A stretch of DNA of 64,000 nt from CAVTYH01 sp963773875 (GTDB lineage Bacteria > Planctomycetota > Planctomycetia > Pirellulales > JADZDJ01): the NCBI GenBank assembly GCA_963773875.1, contig CAVZCV010000013.1, positions 124,001 to 188,000 on the forward strand, read 5' to 3'. The stretch's first letter is position 1; every line of letters starts with the position of its first letter. Of this stretch, positions 48,491 to 57,715 are shown piece after piece. Below the pieces are notes generated by a model. That model searched no databases. It worked only from the letters and a program-made list of their open reading frames with translations, and was not told the DNA's origin. Position numbers and translations under genes: made by a program.

Positions 48491-49132
48491 ATGCGGCAAA
48501 TGCTATGGACCACTTGGAGCCACTCCGCCGTCGAATTCGTGTCGCTCCGATAGCTGACCCGCCGCGCCCTTGGAAGCGATTGGCGGTTCACGCCGTGGGC
48601 GGCCTGACCGAAGTTGGATTTGCCGATGACTCGGATTTGCTCTTGATCGTTTCCTCGCAGGGCCGGGGCGTCGTCGATTGTCGAACCGGAGAACGAGTAG
48701 CTCGCGTTCGTGCCGAGCCGGACGACTCCTGGTACGAAGAGCGACGGCTTCTTGCAAAAGGGATTGGCCCGCTCGAAGGCAAAAAGGTTCGATTGACTGG
48801 ACTGCATGGCGGCGGATTGCCTATTTGTGGTCGCGAAGGATGGTCGGTCGAGGCATTGGCGATTGACTGGCCCGATGTGAGTCTGCTGCTGGTCGAGCCT
48901 TGGCAGTCCATCTATGACCACTCGGCCAAGTTCACAAAACTTGCTGTCGAACGCGAGGTTCGGGCCTTTGGCTTTTCCGAAACAGGCGCGAGTTTAGTTT
49001 TGGCAACAAGCAGCGATGTCGCTGTGTACGGCGCGTAGCCGCATAACAAGTCGCTGCAGACAGACCGGGGCCGCATTACGGTTTTTCGGAGTTCACAGGT
49101 TCCTCGGCGGCCCCGGCTGCTGAGCTTTGTCG
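48489..49132 (+). mobile_element. Integron-type gene cassette
   Basis: One gene plus an attC site. The left junction is G-TTATGC (48488-48494), a GTTRRRY-like core. The attC at the right end begins with GCATAAC, the exact reverse complement of this GTTATGC. That match is what a circular cassette opened and inserted at its own core must show, because the attC is completed by the cassette's first six bases. It supports a real cassette of 644 bases. No integrase gene or second clear attC is in the window, so this is a single or remnant insertion. Confidence 0.6.
48505..49038 (+). CDS. Cassette-borne orphan protein, 177 residues
   Basis: Opens MDHLEPLRRRIRVAPIADPP and continues HAVGGLTEVGFADDSDLLLI, SSQGRGVVDCRTGERVAR, LTGLHGGGLPICGREGWSVE and SETGASLVLATSSDVAVYG. 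The strand-turn pattern suggests a beta-propeller blade-like or other all-beta fold; no signal peptide or membrane segment. I recognise the type as a common unassigned accessory protein, but its function is unknown. The gene starts 16 bases inside the cassette and its stop lies two bases before the attC, as usual for cassette genes. The identical upstream 60-base block may give it a promoter. Confidence 0.75.
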   Translation: MDHLEPLRRRIRVAPIADPPRPWKRLAVHAVGGLTEVGFADDSDLLLIVSSQGRGVVDCRTGERVARVRAEPDDSWYEERRLLAKGIGPLEGKKVRLTGLHGGGLPICGREGWSVEALAIDWPDVSLLLVEPWQSIYDHSAKFTKLAVEREVRAFGFSETGASLVLATSSDVAVYGA

Positions 49133-49138
49133 TTAGGC
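49041..49138 (+). other. attC recombination site
   Basis: A site of 98 bases with imperfect dyad symmetry. The outer ends are GCATAAC (49041-49047, R'') and GTTAGGC (49132-49138, R'), the GTTRRRY-type core. The inner arms GACCGGGGCCGC and GCGGCCCCGG are complementary, with a 27-base central loop. The layout (R'' L'' loop L' R') is that of integron attC elements. Confidence 0.75.
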
Positions 49139-49158
49139 ACTTTCGAACGCGCGATGGA

Positions 49159-50940
49159 TCATTCGTGCGGCTGATGACTTTGGCTGCCGACATACTGCTC
49201 GACGATGTGCGGAAAGTGTTTGATTAGCGAGCGAATGGGACTGGAGACGACCCAGCCAAGGCCGCAGATGGCGGCTTCGAGCAGCATGTGGGAGAGATCG
49301 TTCACCGTGCTCAGTTCGTCGCCGCTGTTGCTGCGGCGCTGAACTAGCGCGGTGAGAAGATCAACAATCTTTTGCGATCCCAATCGGCAGGGCACACATT
49401 TGCCGCAAGATTCGTTGCGGAAGAATTCGGTGCAGTTCAGTGCTGCTTCCATCAGGTTGGCTTTATCGCCGTAGACCACGAACGCGGCGCCGAGCATGAA
49501 ATCGGGAAACGGCTTGAAGACATCGAAATCGAGCGGCACGTCGAGCATATCGATCGTCTTGGCGCCGGCGTTAATTATGCCGCGCTCCACTAACGTTTTC
49601 ACAAAAGCGGCCGGTTGCCTGGCCACTTCCAAAACAGGTGGCAAAAAACCGCCGGAGGGACCCGACGTGCAGATTGCTTGCAGTTGCTGCCCGTCGCGCA
49701 TGCCACCGGCGCAATCAAAGATTAATTCGCGCACCGTTTGGCCTATGGGCACTTCGTACACGCCAGGCCGGTTCACATCGCCGCTGATCGAGACCAGTCG
49801 CAATCCGGTGCCGCCATTCGTGCCCGCCTTTCGATACCAATCGCCGCCGCGAATCAAAATCGAAGGGACCCAGGAAAAGGTCTCGACATTGTTCATGGAA
49901 GTGGGCTTGGCATACAAACCTTCCAAGGACATCAGCGGCGGCTTGTTGCGTGGCTCCGCGCGCCGATCTTCAATCGCCTCTAGTAGTGCCGTCTCTTCAC
50001 CGCAAATGTATCCGCCTGGACTGACAAAAACCTCGAGCTCGACGCTTAAGCCTGAGCCCAAGATGTTGCGGCCGGTGAGTCCCAGCGATTTCATCCCCTC
50101 CAACGTGCGCCGCACGGCTGCAATTTCGTCCTGATATTCGTGACGGATGAAAAGAAAGCCCCGTTCGGCGCCGACGGTGAGCGCCGCCATCGTTATGCCT
50201 TCAATCATCAACCACGGAGCGCGGCGCAGAAGTTCACGGTCCTTGAAGGTGCCTGGCTCGCTTTCATCGCCATTGCAGACGGTGTATTTCGGAAAGAACG
50301 GCGCATCGCGGACGGTCGTCCATTTGCGGACCGTTGGAAAGCCGGCGCCCCCCATGCCGCGTAGGTTGGCGGTTTCGAGAGCCTTCAGAATGGGATCGCC
50401 AATGCGCTTGCGCTTCTGCTTCACATCGGGATCCGGATCTTTTTTCCACTCCTCAACAAATTGACGAATGCAATTGTAGGTCGGCTGGCCCTCGTACGGA
50501 TCGACTTGCCAACCGAGCGGCGTATTGATGGTGTGCGGAGCAGGAAGCGGCTGACCGGCGGCGGCCAGACGGACAAGATTTTCGATTTCGGTAGTCGACT
50601 TATCGAAATAGACTTTGTCGTTGATCATCACCGCCGGCGCGCCATCGCAACGACCAAGGCAGGAAGCACCTTCAACTTCGATCTGGCCAGCTCCAACTTC
50701 TCCGGCCAAAGTTTTTAAGCGCTCGTGGCACGCCGCCGAACCACGAAGCCAACACGCCATGTCGCGACAAACGCGCACCTCCACGGCAGGCGCAGGGGAC
50801 AAGCGGAAGTGCGGAAAATAACTGGCGACTTCGTGCAGACGGCACAGCGGCGTATTGATGCGCTCCGAAAGTGCGCGCAACTCCGCCTCCGGCAAATAAC
50901 GATGCTCGTGTTGAATTTTGTGGAGCTCTTGAACGATCAT
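49159..50940 (-). CDS. NuoE-NuoF fusion: NADH-oxidising diaphorase subunit
   Basis: 593 residues. The NuoE part (1-130) carries a thioredoxin-like 2Fe-2S site (Cys58, 63, 94 and 98: VCRDMACW and CLGRCDGAP). The NuoF part follows with the FMN-binding glycine loop LRGMGGAGFPTVRKW, CNGDESEPGTFKDREL and GGYICGEETALLEAIE for NADH, and a C-terminal 4Fe-4S set (ESCGKCVPCRLGSQ plus a later Cys). Such fusions feed NADH electrons to complex I, hydrogenases or formate dehydrogenases. No partner catalytic subunit of that kind is near. The next genes are a membrane decahaem cytochrome upstream and, past the accessory island, the Fe-S/cNMP protein, so it probably feeds the cytochrome chain. Confidence 0.9.
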   Translation of the reverse strand: MIVQELHKIQHEHRYLPEAELRALSERINTPLCRLHEVASYFPHFRLSPAPAVEVRVCRDMACWLRGSAACHERLKTLAGEVGAGQIEVEGASCLGRCDGAPAVMINDKVYFDKSTTEIENLVRLAAAGQPLPAPHTINTPLGWQVDPYEGQPTYNCIRQFVEEWKKDPDPDVKQKRKRIGDPILKALETANLRGMGGAGFPTVRKWTTVRDAPFFPKYTVCNGDESEPGTFKDRELLRRAPWLMIEGITMAALTVGAERGFLFIRHEYQDEIAAVRRTLEGMKSLGLTGRNILGSGLSVELEVFVSPGGYICGEETALLEAIEDRRAEPRNKPPLMSLEGLYAKPTSMNNVETFSWVPSILIRGGDWYRKAGTNGGTGLRLVSISGDVNRPGVYEVPIGQTVRELIFDCAGGMRDGQQLQAICTSGPSGGFLPPVLEVARQPAAFVKTLVERGIINAGAKTIDMLDVPLDFDVFKPFPDFMLGAAFVVYGDKANLMEAALNCTEFFRNESCGKCVPCRLGSQKIVDLLTALVQRRSNSGDELSTVNDLSHMLLEAAICGLGWVVSSPIRSLIKHFPHIVEQYVGSQSHQPHE

Positions 50941-50995
50941 GCGTTAAATATCAAATCGCATGTCCCAGCTGATTTGGGACTTGAGAGTTTGAATT

Positions 50996-52558
50996 TTATT
51001 TCCCAGAGATACCGTTGATAAATTCGTCGGGCGTTAGACGCTCCGGTGCACCGCGCTGGACGGATCCCTTACCACGCCCAGGCTGGTCGCCATGATATTG
51101 ATGACATTCCACGCAGTCGAAGTGCACGCCGCCAGTAGCTTGCTCGCCCGAGCCGCTTGATGGGCTGTGGCATTTCAAGCACTGGGCGCGCCCCGGGATC
51201 ATCACCTCGTTGTCGATCGTTTTGATGACGGACGCCTCACTCGGCAAATCGGCGGGGAATGCGCCACTATGGCACGACTGACACGAAACCGACTGATGGG
51301 CCGAATGATTGAACTCGGCATGCTGCAGCCACGGGGAATGCGCGAGCGGGCGGACCATTTCGAGATCGTTCGCGTCGCCGGTCATCTGATGGCATTCCAC
51401 ACACTGCAGCCGAATATTCTTAATTGCCGTCTGTAGCTCACCGCTCAAATACTGGCCAATTGTACCGGGCGTCGATTCTGGTCTCGGCGATCGATTCGGC
51501 AATCGCCATTTTTCGAGCGGCAATTGGACTGCGTTGCCTAGCGGAGTGTTCAGCAGGTCCGGATCGGCGGTCGTCATGAATTTCATATCGAGCACTTGTT
51601 CAATGTAGCGCTTCATTCGATCGCCGTTCCAGCCGTGCGGAATAGAATCGTTTGGATCGACCAATTGGAAACGCGCGATATTTGAATCGCTTTCGCTCAC
51701 TTTTGTGCGGCCGACATACGTCAGCGGGTGGCAAGCTTTGCAATGTGCATCGTAGCGCACGGGCAGCATGTAATCGCCGGCGAGCCGGGCCGGCAGGTCA
51801 TTTGCAGCGCCTGTTGCCTCGGATCGATCGAGCTGATGGCACGCAGCACACTCCAGTTGAACCAGCGAGTCGTCCGGTTGTCCGGGGCGACGATACCGCT
51901 CACGATCAGCGGGGCTCAAGTCTTTCACCAACAGCGGTCCCAGCCCAAAGGTCAGCCCAGGACGCATGTGCCGCGAGTGTGAAAATTTGATTTCATTTCC
52001 GGTTCGCTTTACCGAGCGAAATTCGGGATGCTCGCTGATGAAGCTCGTGATGTTTGCCAGCGCGCTCTGGCTGGCGTTTTTGGCCGATTGCGTATGGGCC
52101 GCAATATTCGCATGGCAGATGGTGCATGCGGAATCGGCAATTCGAGTTAGATCGGCATCGCGCCCGTGGTGCTCGCTGTGGCAGCCGGCGCAACTTTCAA
52201 CTTCGCCTGCAATCTGATTCGGCGAATGCTCCGCGCCGCGATGACAAGTGCGGCACTGCGTATCGGACGCGTGCGGATTGGCGGTCCATGCGTCCGCATT
52301 CAACGGAACAAAACTTTGATGACAGGCATCGCAACGGGAGTCCCACATGGCGTGCGCGACTGATAACTTCCCGGGGGAAGAGTGCCGGGCAACTTCGTTT
52401 CGGCCAACCGCTCCCCAAGCGACATACCCGATTGCCACGATTGCCGCGATCACCGACAACCACAGCTTCCCTCGCTCCAGCACGCTCTTCCGCCGGAAAT
52501 AATCCAGCGGAATCCGCGCTGCGCGTTGCTTGCCGGTGGTTTGGTTATTGAGCGGCAT
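50996..52558 (-). CDS. Membrane-anchored decahaem cytochrome c
   Basis: 520 residues. A single N-terminal helix (LWLSVIAAIVAIGYVAWGAV, about residues 32-51) anchors it without an obvious cleavage site. Ten CxxCH motifs follow: CDACH, CRTCH, CAGCH, CTICH, CAACH, CKACH, CVECH, CQSCH, CLKCH and CVECH. Isolated His residues between them (HSRHMRP, HSAHQSVS) could be distal ligands. The layout resembles NrfB/OmcA-like or cytochrome c3-type multihaem carriers, and a TorC/NapC quinol-oxidising role is possible. It lies 45 bases downstream of the b-type cytochrome and 55 bases upstream of the NuoEF gene, so all three are one operon. Confidence 0.88.
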   Translation of the reverse strand: MPLNNQTTGKQRAARIPLDYFRRKSVLERGKLWLSVIAAIVAIGYVAWGAVGRNEVARHSSPGKLSVAHAMWDSRCDACHQSFVPLNADAWTANPHASDTQCRTCHRGAEHSPNQIAGEVESCAGCHSEHHGRDADLTRIADSACTICHANIAAHTQSAKNASQSALANITSFISEHPEFRSVKRTGNEIKFSHSRHMRPGLTFGLGPLLVKDLSPADRERYRRPGQPDDSLVQLECAACHQLDRSEATGAANDLPARLAGDYMLPVRYDAHCKACHPLTYVGRTKVSESDSNIARFQLVDPNDSIPHGWNGDRMKRYIEQVLDMKFMTTADPDLLNTPLGNAVQLPLEKWRLPNRSPRPESTPGTIGQYLSGELQTAIKNIRLQCVECHQMTGDANDLEMVRPLAHSPWLQHAEFNHSAHQSVSCQSCHSGAFPADLPSEASVIKTIDNEVMIPGRAQCLKCHSPSSGSGEQATGGVHFDCVECHQYHGDQPGRGKGSVQRGAPERLTPDEFINGISGK

Positions 52559-52603
52559 CGGATTTCAACTCTTAAACGCAGTCCCGAAGTTGAATCAACT
52601 TAG

Positions 52604-53620
52604 TCACCTGTATTTCAGCGCGGTATAGATATGGACAAACATTAGTCCGATCAGCAAGATCGAAAGCGGTAAATGCACCAGCAGCCAGGCGTGCAACCAG
52701 CGATGCATTCGCACCTGGCGATCGAACTGCCGCCTTTGTTCGCAGTAACTTTCGAGAACATCGACGGCCGAGTGAGCCTCGGGCGGCAGCACCGTCCGCA
52801 ATTCACGGAAAAAGGCGGCCGACTTCCCAGGATCGGCGAGCAAAGACTTCTCGTGGCGTCCCGTCAAAATGAACGGACCGATTTCATTTTTGAACGCAGT
52901 CCGCAGCGGAGCACTGCCGGCAACCTCGGACACGACTTGCGTTTGCACAACTCGGCCTTGCACGCTGCCGACTTGTCGGACGGCGCCGATGGTTACAAAA
53001 CGCGGACCCGTGGCGGGCTCTCCATCGCCTGCGTTTCCGTTGTCATTTGAGCCGCGCCATTCGGACAGCGATTCCGCTTCAACGCCACAAATGGCCGCGA
53101 CAAGTTGCTCGCCGTCTTCGCACAAGCTCCGAGCCATGTTGTCGATTTGTGAAACAATGGTTTCCGCTGGCAGCTCCGTGAGCATCAATCGTGGCAGCCA
53201 CTGTTGCATGGCGAGCCCAAAGATTCCGCTACCAATCACGACGATGAAAATCAGCATCAAGACGGTTGTCAGCGGACCGCCCCAAGCCAGTCCACTGTGC
53301 AGCACAATGAGCGGAACGGTGAGCAGACCTAGCCAAATGTGCGCCTTCAGCCACTTCTTGACCATGCCCACGCGCCACACGCGAAAGCGTTTACGTGGCC
53401 AGAGCAAAAACTCGAACAGCATGATGGCGCCGCTGACGCCGCCGAAAACCAAGCCGGGAGCACTCGAACCGCCCGGCAAATGGCCCGTTGCAACCGCATG
53501 ATAGGCAAACCACGCAATGGCAAGTAACGTGGCAACAGTTACCACCGCTAACCAACCGCGATGCTCCGAAATGTGTTGCCGGTCAATTAGCACGTGGCAT
53601 AAGAATGGAAAAGAACCCAA
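52604..53620 (-). CDS. b-type cytochrome membrane protein
   Basis: 338 residues with four to five membrane helices. Histidines suited to bind haem b lie in helices: LKAHIWLGLLTVPLIVLHSG and, near the C-terminus, MHRWLHAWLLVHLPLSI with FVHIYTALKY. Between the helices a loop of about 130 residues is extramembrane (RSLCEDGEQLVAAICGVE to ESYCEQRRQ), predicted helical. It resembles the cytochrome b561 or formate-dehydrogenase-gamma type of quinone-reactive subunit, though no full family signature is seen. It is the first gene of the cytochrome operon on the minus strand and probably exchanges electrons between the quinone pool and the decahaem protein. Confidence 0.72.
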   Translation of the reverse strand: MGSFPFLCHVLIDRQHISEHRGWLAVVTVATLLAIAWFAYHAVATGHLPGGSSAPGLVFGGVSGAIMLFEFLLWPRKRFRVWRVGMVKKWLKAHIWLGLLTVPLIVLHSGLAWGGPLTTVLMLIFIVVIGSGIFGLAMQQWLPRLMLTELPAETIVSQIDNMARSLCEDGEQLVAAICGVEAESLSEWRGSNDNGNAGDGEPATGPRFVTIGAVRQVGSVQGRVVQTQVVSEVAGSAPLRTAFKNEIGPFILTGRHEKSLLADPGKSAAFFRELRTVLPPEAHSAVDVLESYCEQRRQFDRQVRMHRWLHAWLLVHLPLSILLIGLMFVHIYTALKYR

Positions 53621-53751
53621 GCCCGCGATTTGCGGAGCAGGCGAACCGCAGTTTCAGGGCTTTGACGGCTGCATGATACTTTTCTGCGGCGAGGCAAGCA
53701 AGTAAGTTCTTTGCCCATAAAGAATTGCAACACTTGAGATCGACGACTTCG

Positions 53752-56700
53752 TTACTGCGGCGGCCCGATCAAGACGAATGGCGCCCAATAATACGGCGAC
53801 GACCACTGCGGCTGCGAACGCACGTGCTTTTGTGCCTCGTGCAACGCCGCGGCATACGATATGGGATTGTGGCGCTCGTTGCCCGGTGCGTCGAATTGTT
53901 TCGCAGACTGGGCAACTTCCTCGAACAACGTGCCGATCAATTCGGCAGTCGACGCATCGTCCACGCTCCAGTGGCTGCACACGACCCGGCGTGCTCCGGC
54001 GACCAAAAACGCTTGGGCCAAGGTTGAGCCGGCTTCCAATGGACGATCGGGACCCACGTTCGTCTGGCACGCGCTGAGCACTGCCAACTGACAGCCTCCC
54101 AGCGGCAGTTCGTGAATTTCGTGCAGCGACAGAAAGCCATCGTCTTCCGCGGAATCGACCGATTGCGCCGGCGGTGTGAGCGCGATGGCCCCAAACAGAT
54201 TGTCGTGCTGCTGATCGACCAGGCCGTGCGCCGCCAGGTGCAGAAATCGGCACCCGGCAATATGATCGCGAACGCCGCGCTCGGTTGCTTTCTCGGCTTC
54301 GAGCACGGTCACTTTGCCTCCTTCAAAAGCCTGCGCAATTCGCGCGCACTCCTTCGCCGTGGCTGGAAGCGGCGGCAGTTGACCGCCCAAACCGAGATAG
54401 GCTTCGCGTGAAACCGAGGCGAACGTCAGCTGCGCGACATTGCCGTCGGTCGAGTTCTTATCCGCCGGTCCACTCGCTACGGGAATAACTGATTTCGCCC
54501 GGCTCGATTCAATATATTTTGGATTGCCAACGGTTAATGTCGCGACTGCATTGCCATTCGCCGACGAACGCTCTAGCAGATTCAAAAAAATGTTGGCAGA
54601 CGGGGCATAGGCAATCGGCGGAAAAACATCGAGCAAATATTTCGGCGATGGCTCACGTTCCAAAAGCAGCGATTCGAACGGAAGTTCGTGTAGGGCGCCG
54701 TCAGGAACAATAATCACGCTCTTGGGCGCACTGCGAGCAATTCGATTCCGAACTGACCGCGGAATCAAAACTTCAGACAGCAGCGTTCCTTGATCGGCCG
54801 CCAAAACGCCTTCCTTCGAGTGAACGATTCCCGAAAGGCCTCGTCCACCCGCCCTGTCGCGCACGTCCGCTAAGTACGCATTAACCAGCTTGACAATTTC
54901 AGGACGCGTGAGCGGACCTGCTTTAATCGACATCGCCTCCGCGAGCGGCAAATCCACTTCAAGCGACACGACTTCTGGCACATGCTCAGCCGGATCGATT
55001 ACCAGCAAGTAGCTCTTTTTCGCGCCAACGTAATAAAACAGCATCACGCTGTTCAATTTCGCCAATTGTTCGCGCACCAACTCTAACGTGCCGAGTTTTG
55101 CATCGCGAGCTAATTGCTGCCGGTAGTACGGACTGGCGTTGCGGATCTCGCTCCAGACCTGAGCATAGGAGCTTTCAACTCTATCCAGTTCGGCGGCAAG
55201 TTTCATTAGTTCAGCATTGCCGGCATCGGACGATGCCGCAGCGGAAGGTTGCGATTCAGTAATCGCGACAGCCCGCGCACGTAATGTTCCAAGTTTCGCG
55301 CGAAGTTCCTTTTCGGTTGCCAAGAGTTTTTCGGCCGCTGGTCCGGTAAGTGTATCCCGCAGATCGACCCCCGCGAGTGCCAGCTGATCAAGAAATGTTC
55401 GATTACGACCGCGCTCGGCGTACGCAAACGCGTCTTCAATCCGCTTCAGATCGATGCTCCAACTGACGAGCAGATCGAAGGCCGAGGCGAACTGGGAAAA
55501 GAACTCCGCTCGTTCGCTTTCGCCGCCGATCGTTCCGCCGCGCGGTGTTTCAATGACTTTGACCGCCTCGCTCACCAGTCGAATCGCTTCGTCAATGGAT
55601 TTTTCGTCCTGCGATGCCACGCCCCGATCATGCAAGATTTCTGCCAGATTGCAGCTGGTCAAATAAAACGTCGTCGGATAGGTGTGAGTGTTGCCTTGCA
55701 GAGCCAGGGCTTCACGAAACTGCGATTCCGCCGCCGCTGGATTGCCATTTAGCACGTTAAGTTTTGCCAAGTAGTTGAGCGTGCGTGCGGCCGGCATGTG
55801 CTGATGGAACGCCTTTTGAATAACAAGCGCCGTTTGCCAATCTTCCTGCGCGGCACGGCGATCATCGCGCAAGTATTCGATGGTTGCTTTTTGATGCAGC
55901 GCCGTCGCGGCAACCGGGTCGTTCAACAATTGATTGTGCTCGCACAACTTCAATGCGCGGTCGACGAAGCCTTTTGCCTCGGCGATCCGCTGTTGGGCAA
56001 CCGCGAGCGATGCCAAGGCATTGAGGTGAACTACGGCGCCCGGCGCGTCCGGGCCGAACGTATTCTGAAAAACATCCAGCGCTTGCTGGCAGTAATCGAG
56101 CGCTTTGGCCAGTTGCCCCTGACTCTTATACGCCATGGCCTGATTTAAAAGCGCACTGCTAAGCGCCTGCTCAGCATTGCGGCCATGGCGCCGATAGATA
56201 TCAATCGCTTTTTCCAGCTGGACCACAGCGCCGGCATAGTCGCCTTTGGCAGATTGCACGAGGCCCAGGTTGCTGTAAGTATCGGCGAGTCGCAAATCGT
56301 CAGGCTGCAGATTTTGCTGACGAATCCTTAAAGCTTCCTGGAATAACCGTCGCGCATCGTCGAACGAGCCAACACCGCGTTCCACAAATGCCAAGTCGTT
56401 GAGCGCTCGCGCCAATTGCAGCGGCGCCGCAGGCTTTCGGGTGCGCCAGTAAATCACTGCGTCTTCCAACAAAGGCTTTGCCTGCTCGTAATCTTGGGCC
56501 GCCCCATACAAGGCGCCGAGGTTTGATTTCACTTCGTACGTCAGTCGATGCTTCTCGCCGAACAACTGCCGGCGCAAATCGAGCAGCTCCTGCGCGGCGG
56601 CGATTGCTTCGACATTTCGACTGGCCTGTTGGCAGACGATCCGCAATTGATCGAGAAATCGCGATTTCAACGGACCGGCATGCGCCGATTGGTTGGCAGT

Positions 56701-57684
56701 CCGAATGAGGTGACGATAGATTTCTACTGCATCATCGCACGTCGATTTCACTTTCGCGTCGTTGCCCTGCGCTTGGTAAATCGCCGCCACAAGCGACAGC
56801 AAGTCGGCTTCGTCCGCTGAGCCGGGTTGCAATTGGTGCTGGGCTTGAAGCGCCCTGTGAAAGTGATCCAGCGCCGCATTGAAATCTCCCATACCAGTGG
56901 CCAATGATCCGAGTGCGATTCGAGTTCGAATGGCGGCCAGCACGTCGCGCTGCGCAACGTGCAACGTCAGCAACTGAGAAAAGACGGCCATGGCGTCGGA
57001 TTGCCGTTCAGTGGCTGAAAACGCGGAATCTAGATCAGTTTCAAATTCCGGATAGAGTGCCGCGTTGAGCTGCCCGGAGGCCAGTTTCTTCACTGAAGCG
57101 CTTCCCAGATCGACAATGCGCTGCCAGGTTTGTTTTGCTCTCTCAGACTGATCCTTAGCGTCACATAATCGCGCGAGTTTCGCCAAGAGTGCGATCGTGC
57201 GTAGCGGATCCGCAGCGGTTGTTTGCTGCGCGGCCTTGAGCGCGTTTTGCAAGTACTGCTCGGCTTTGTCTGGCTGATCGAGTGCCAGCAGAATATCCGC
57301 CATATCGGCTGCACTTTTATCGAGCATTTGATTGCGCCGCGTGGAATCGTTGGGAAATCGCGCGGCCATGACCTCGCGAAACCGCATGGCCATCTTCAGC
57401 GCGTCGTCGTTCTGACCCCACGCACGATAGATTCGAGTTAGCCGTTCCAGCGCCGGTCCTAATTCGGGGTCCGGCAGCTTGTTGGCTTCGACCGCTTCTC
57501 GAAAGAAGCGTTCTGCATCCACCAGGTTGCCGCGTTCGAATTGCGATTTTGCCTGCTCAAGCGAGATTTGATCGACCTTAGCCGCCGGTTCGGCCGCCCA
57601 ACCGCTGTGCCCGCTGCACAGCGGCAGCAACGAGGCAACGCATGCAATGCCGAGGTGGCAAATTGTATTCCAGCGGTGCTTCAT
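53752..57684 (-). CDS. TPR protein with C-terminal CHAT protease-like domain
   Basis: About 1,310 residues; start at 57684 (MKHRWNTICHLGIACVAS), giving a signal peptide up to SGWAAE, while the frame is open to 57735. Residues about 40-720 contain some fifteen tetratricopeptide repeats (LERLTRIYRAWGQNDDALKMA, LALDQPDKAEQYLQNALKAA, YSNLGLVQSAKGDYAGAVVQLEKAIDIYRRHG). A coiled segment leads to a CHAT domain (about 900-1310) with the catalytic His in FLHLAAHG and the Cys in LAVLSACQTNVG, the fold of caspase-like proteases. Export of a CHAT protein is unusual but is suggested by the signal. It follows the kinase by 31 bases, so the two are co-transcribed. Substrate unknown. Confidence 0.88.
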   Translation of the reverse strand: MKHRWNTICHLGIACVASLLPLCSGHSGWAAEPAAKVDQISLEQAKSQFERGNLVDAERFFREAVEANKLPDPELGPALERLTRIYRAWGQNDDALKMAMRFREVMAARFPNDSTRRNQMLDKSAADMADILLALDQPDKAEQYLQNALKAAQQTTAADPLRTIALLAKLARLCDAKDQSERAKQTWQRIVDLGSASVKKLASGQLNAALYPEFETDLDSAFSATERQSDAMAVFSQLLTLHVAQRDVLAAIRTRIALGSLATGMGDFNAALDHFHRALQAQHQLQPGSADEADLLSLVAAIYQAQGNDAKVKSTCDDAVEIYRHLIRTANQSAHAGPLKSRFLDQLRIVCQQASRNVEAIAAAQELLDLRRQLFGEKHRLTYEVKSNLGALYGAAQDYEQAKPLLEDAVIYWRTRKPAAPLQLARALNDLAFVERGVGSFDDARRLFQEALRIRQQNLQPDDLRLADTYSNLGLVQSAKGDYAGAVVQLEKAIDIYRRHGRNAEQALSSALLNQAMAYKSQGQLAKALDYCQQALDVFQNTFGPDAPGAVVHLNALASLAVAQQRIAEAKGFVDRALKLCEHNQLLNDPVAATALHQKATIEYLRDDRRAAQEDWQTALVIQKAFHQHMPAARTLNYLAKLNVLNGNPAAAESQFREALALQGNTHTYPTTFYLTSCNLAEILHDRGVASQDEKSIDEAIRLVSEAVKVIETPRGGTIGGESERAEFFSQFASAFDLLVSWSIDLKRIEDAFAYAERGRNRTFLDQLALAGVDLRDTLTGPAAEKLLATEKELRAKLGTLRARAVAITESQPSAAASSDAGNAELMKLAAELDRVESSYAQVWSEIRNASPYYRQQLARDAKLGTLELVREQLAKLNSVMLFYYVGAKKSYLLVIDPAEHVPEVVSLEVDLPLAEAMSIKAGPLTRPEIVKLVNAYLADVRDRAGGRGLSGIVHSKEGVLAADQGTLLSEVLIPRSVRNRIARSAPKSVIIVPDGALHELPFESLLLEREPSPKYLLDVFPPIAYAPSANIFLNLLERSSANGNAVATLTVGNPKYIESSRAKSVIPVASGPADKNSTDGNVAQLTFASVSREAYLGLGGQLPPLPATAKECARIAQAFEGGKVTVLEAEKATERGVRDHIAGCRFLHLAAHGLVDQQHDNLFGAIALTPPAQSVDSAEDDGFLSLHEIHELPLGGCQLAVLSACQTNVGPDRPLEAGSTLAQAFLVAGARRVVCSHWSVDDASTAELIGTLFEEVAQSAKQFDAPGNERHNPISYAAALHEAQKHVRSQPQWSSPYYWAPFVLIGPPQ

Positions 57685-57715
57685 GCCAGAAAATCCGATA
57701 GGAGCAAATGCGTTG

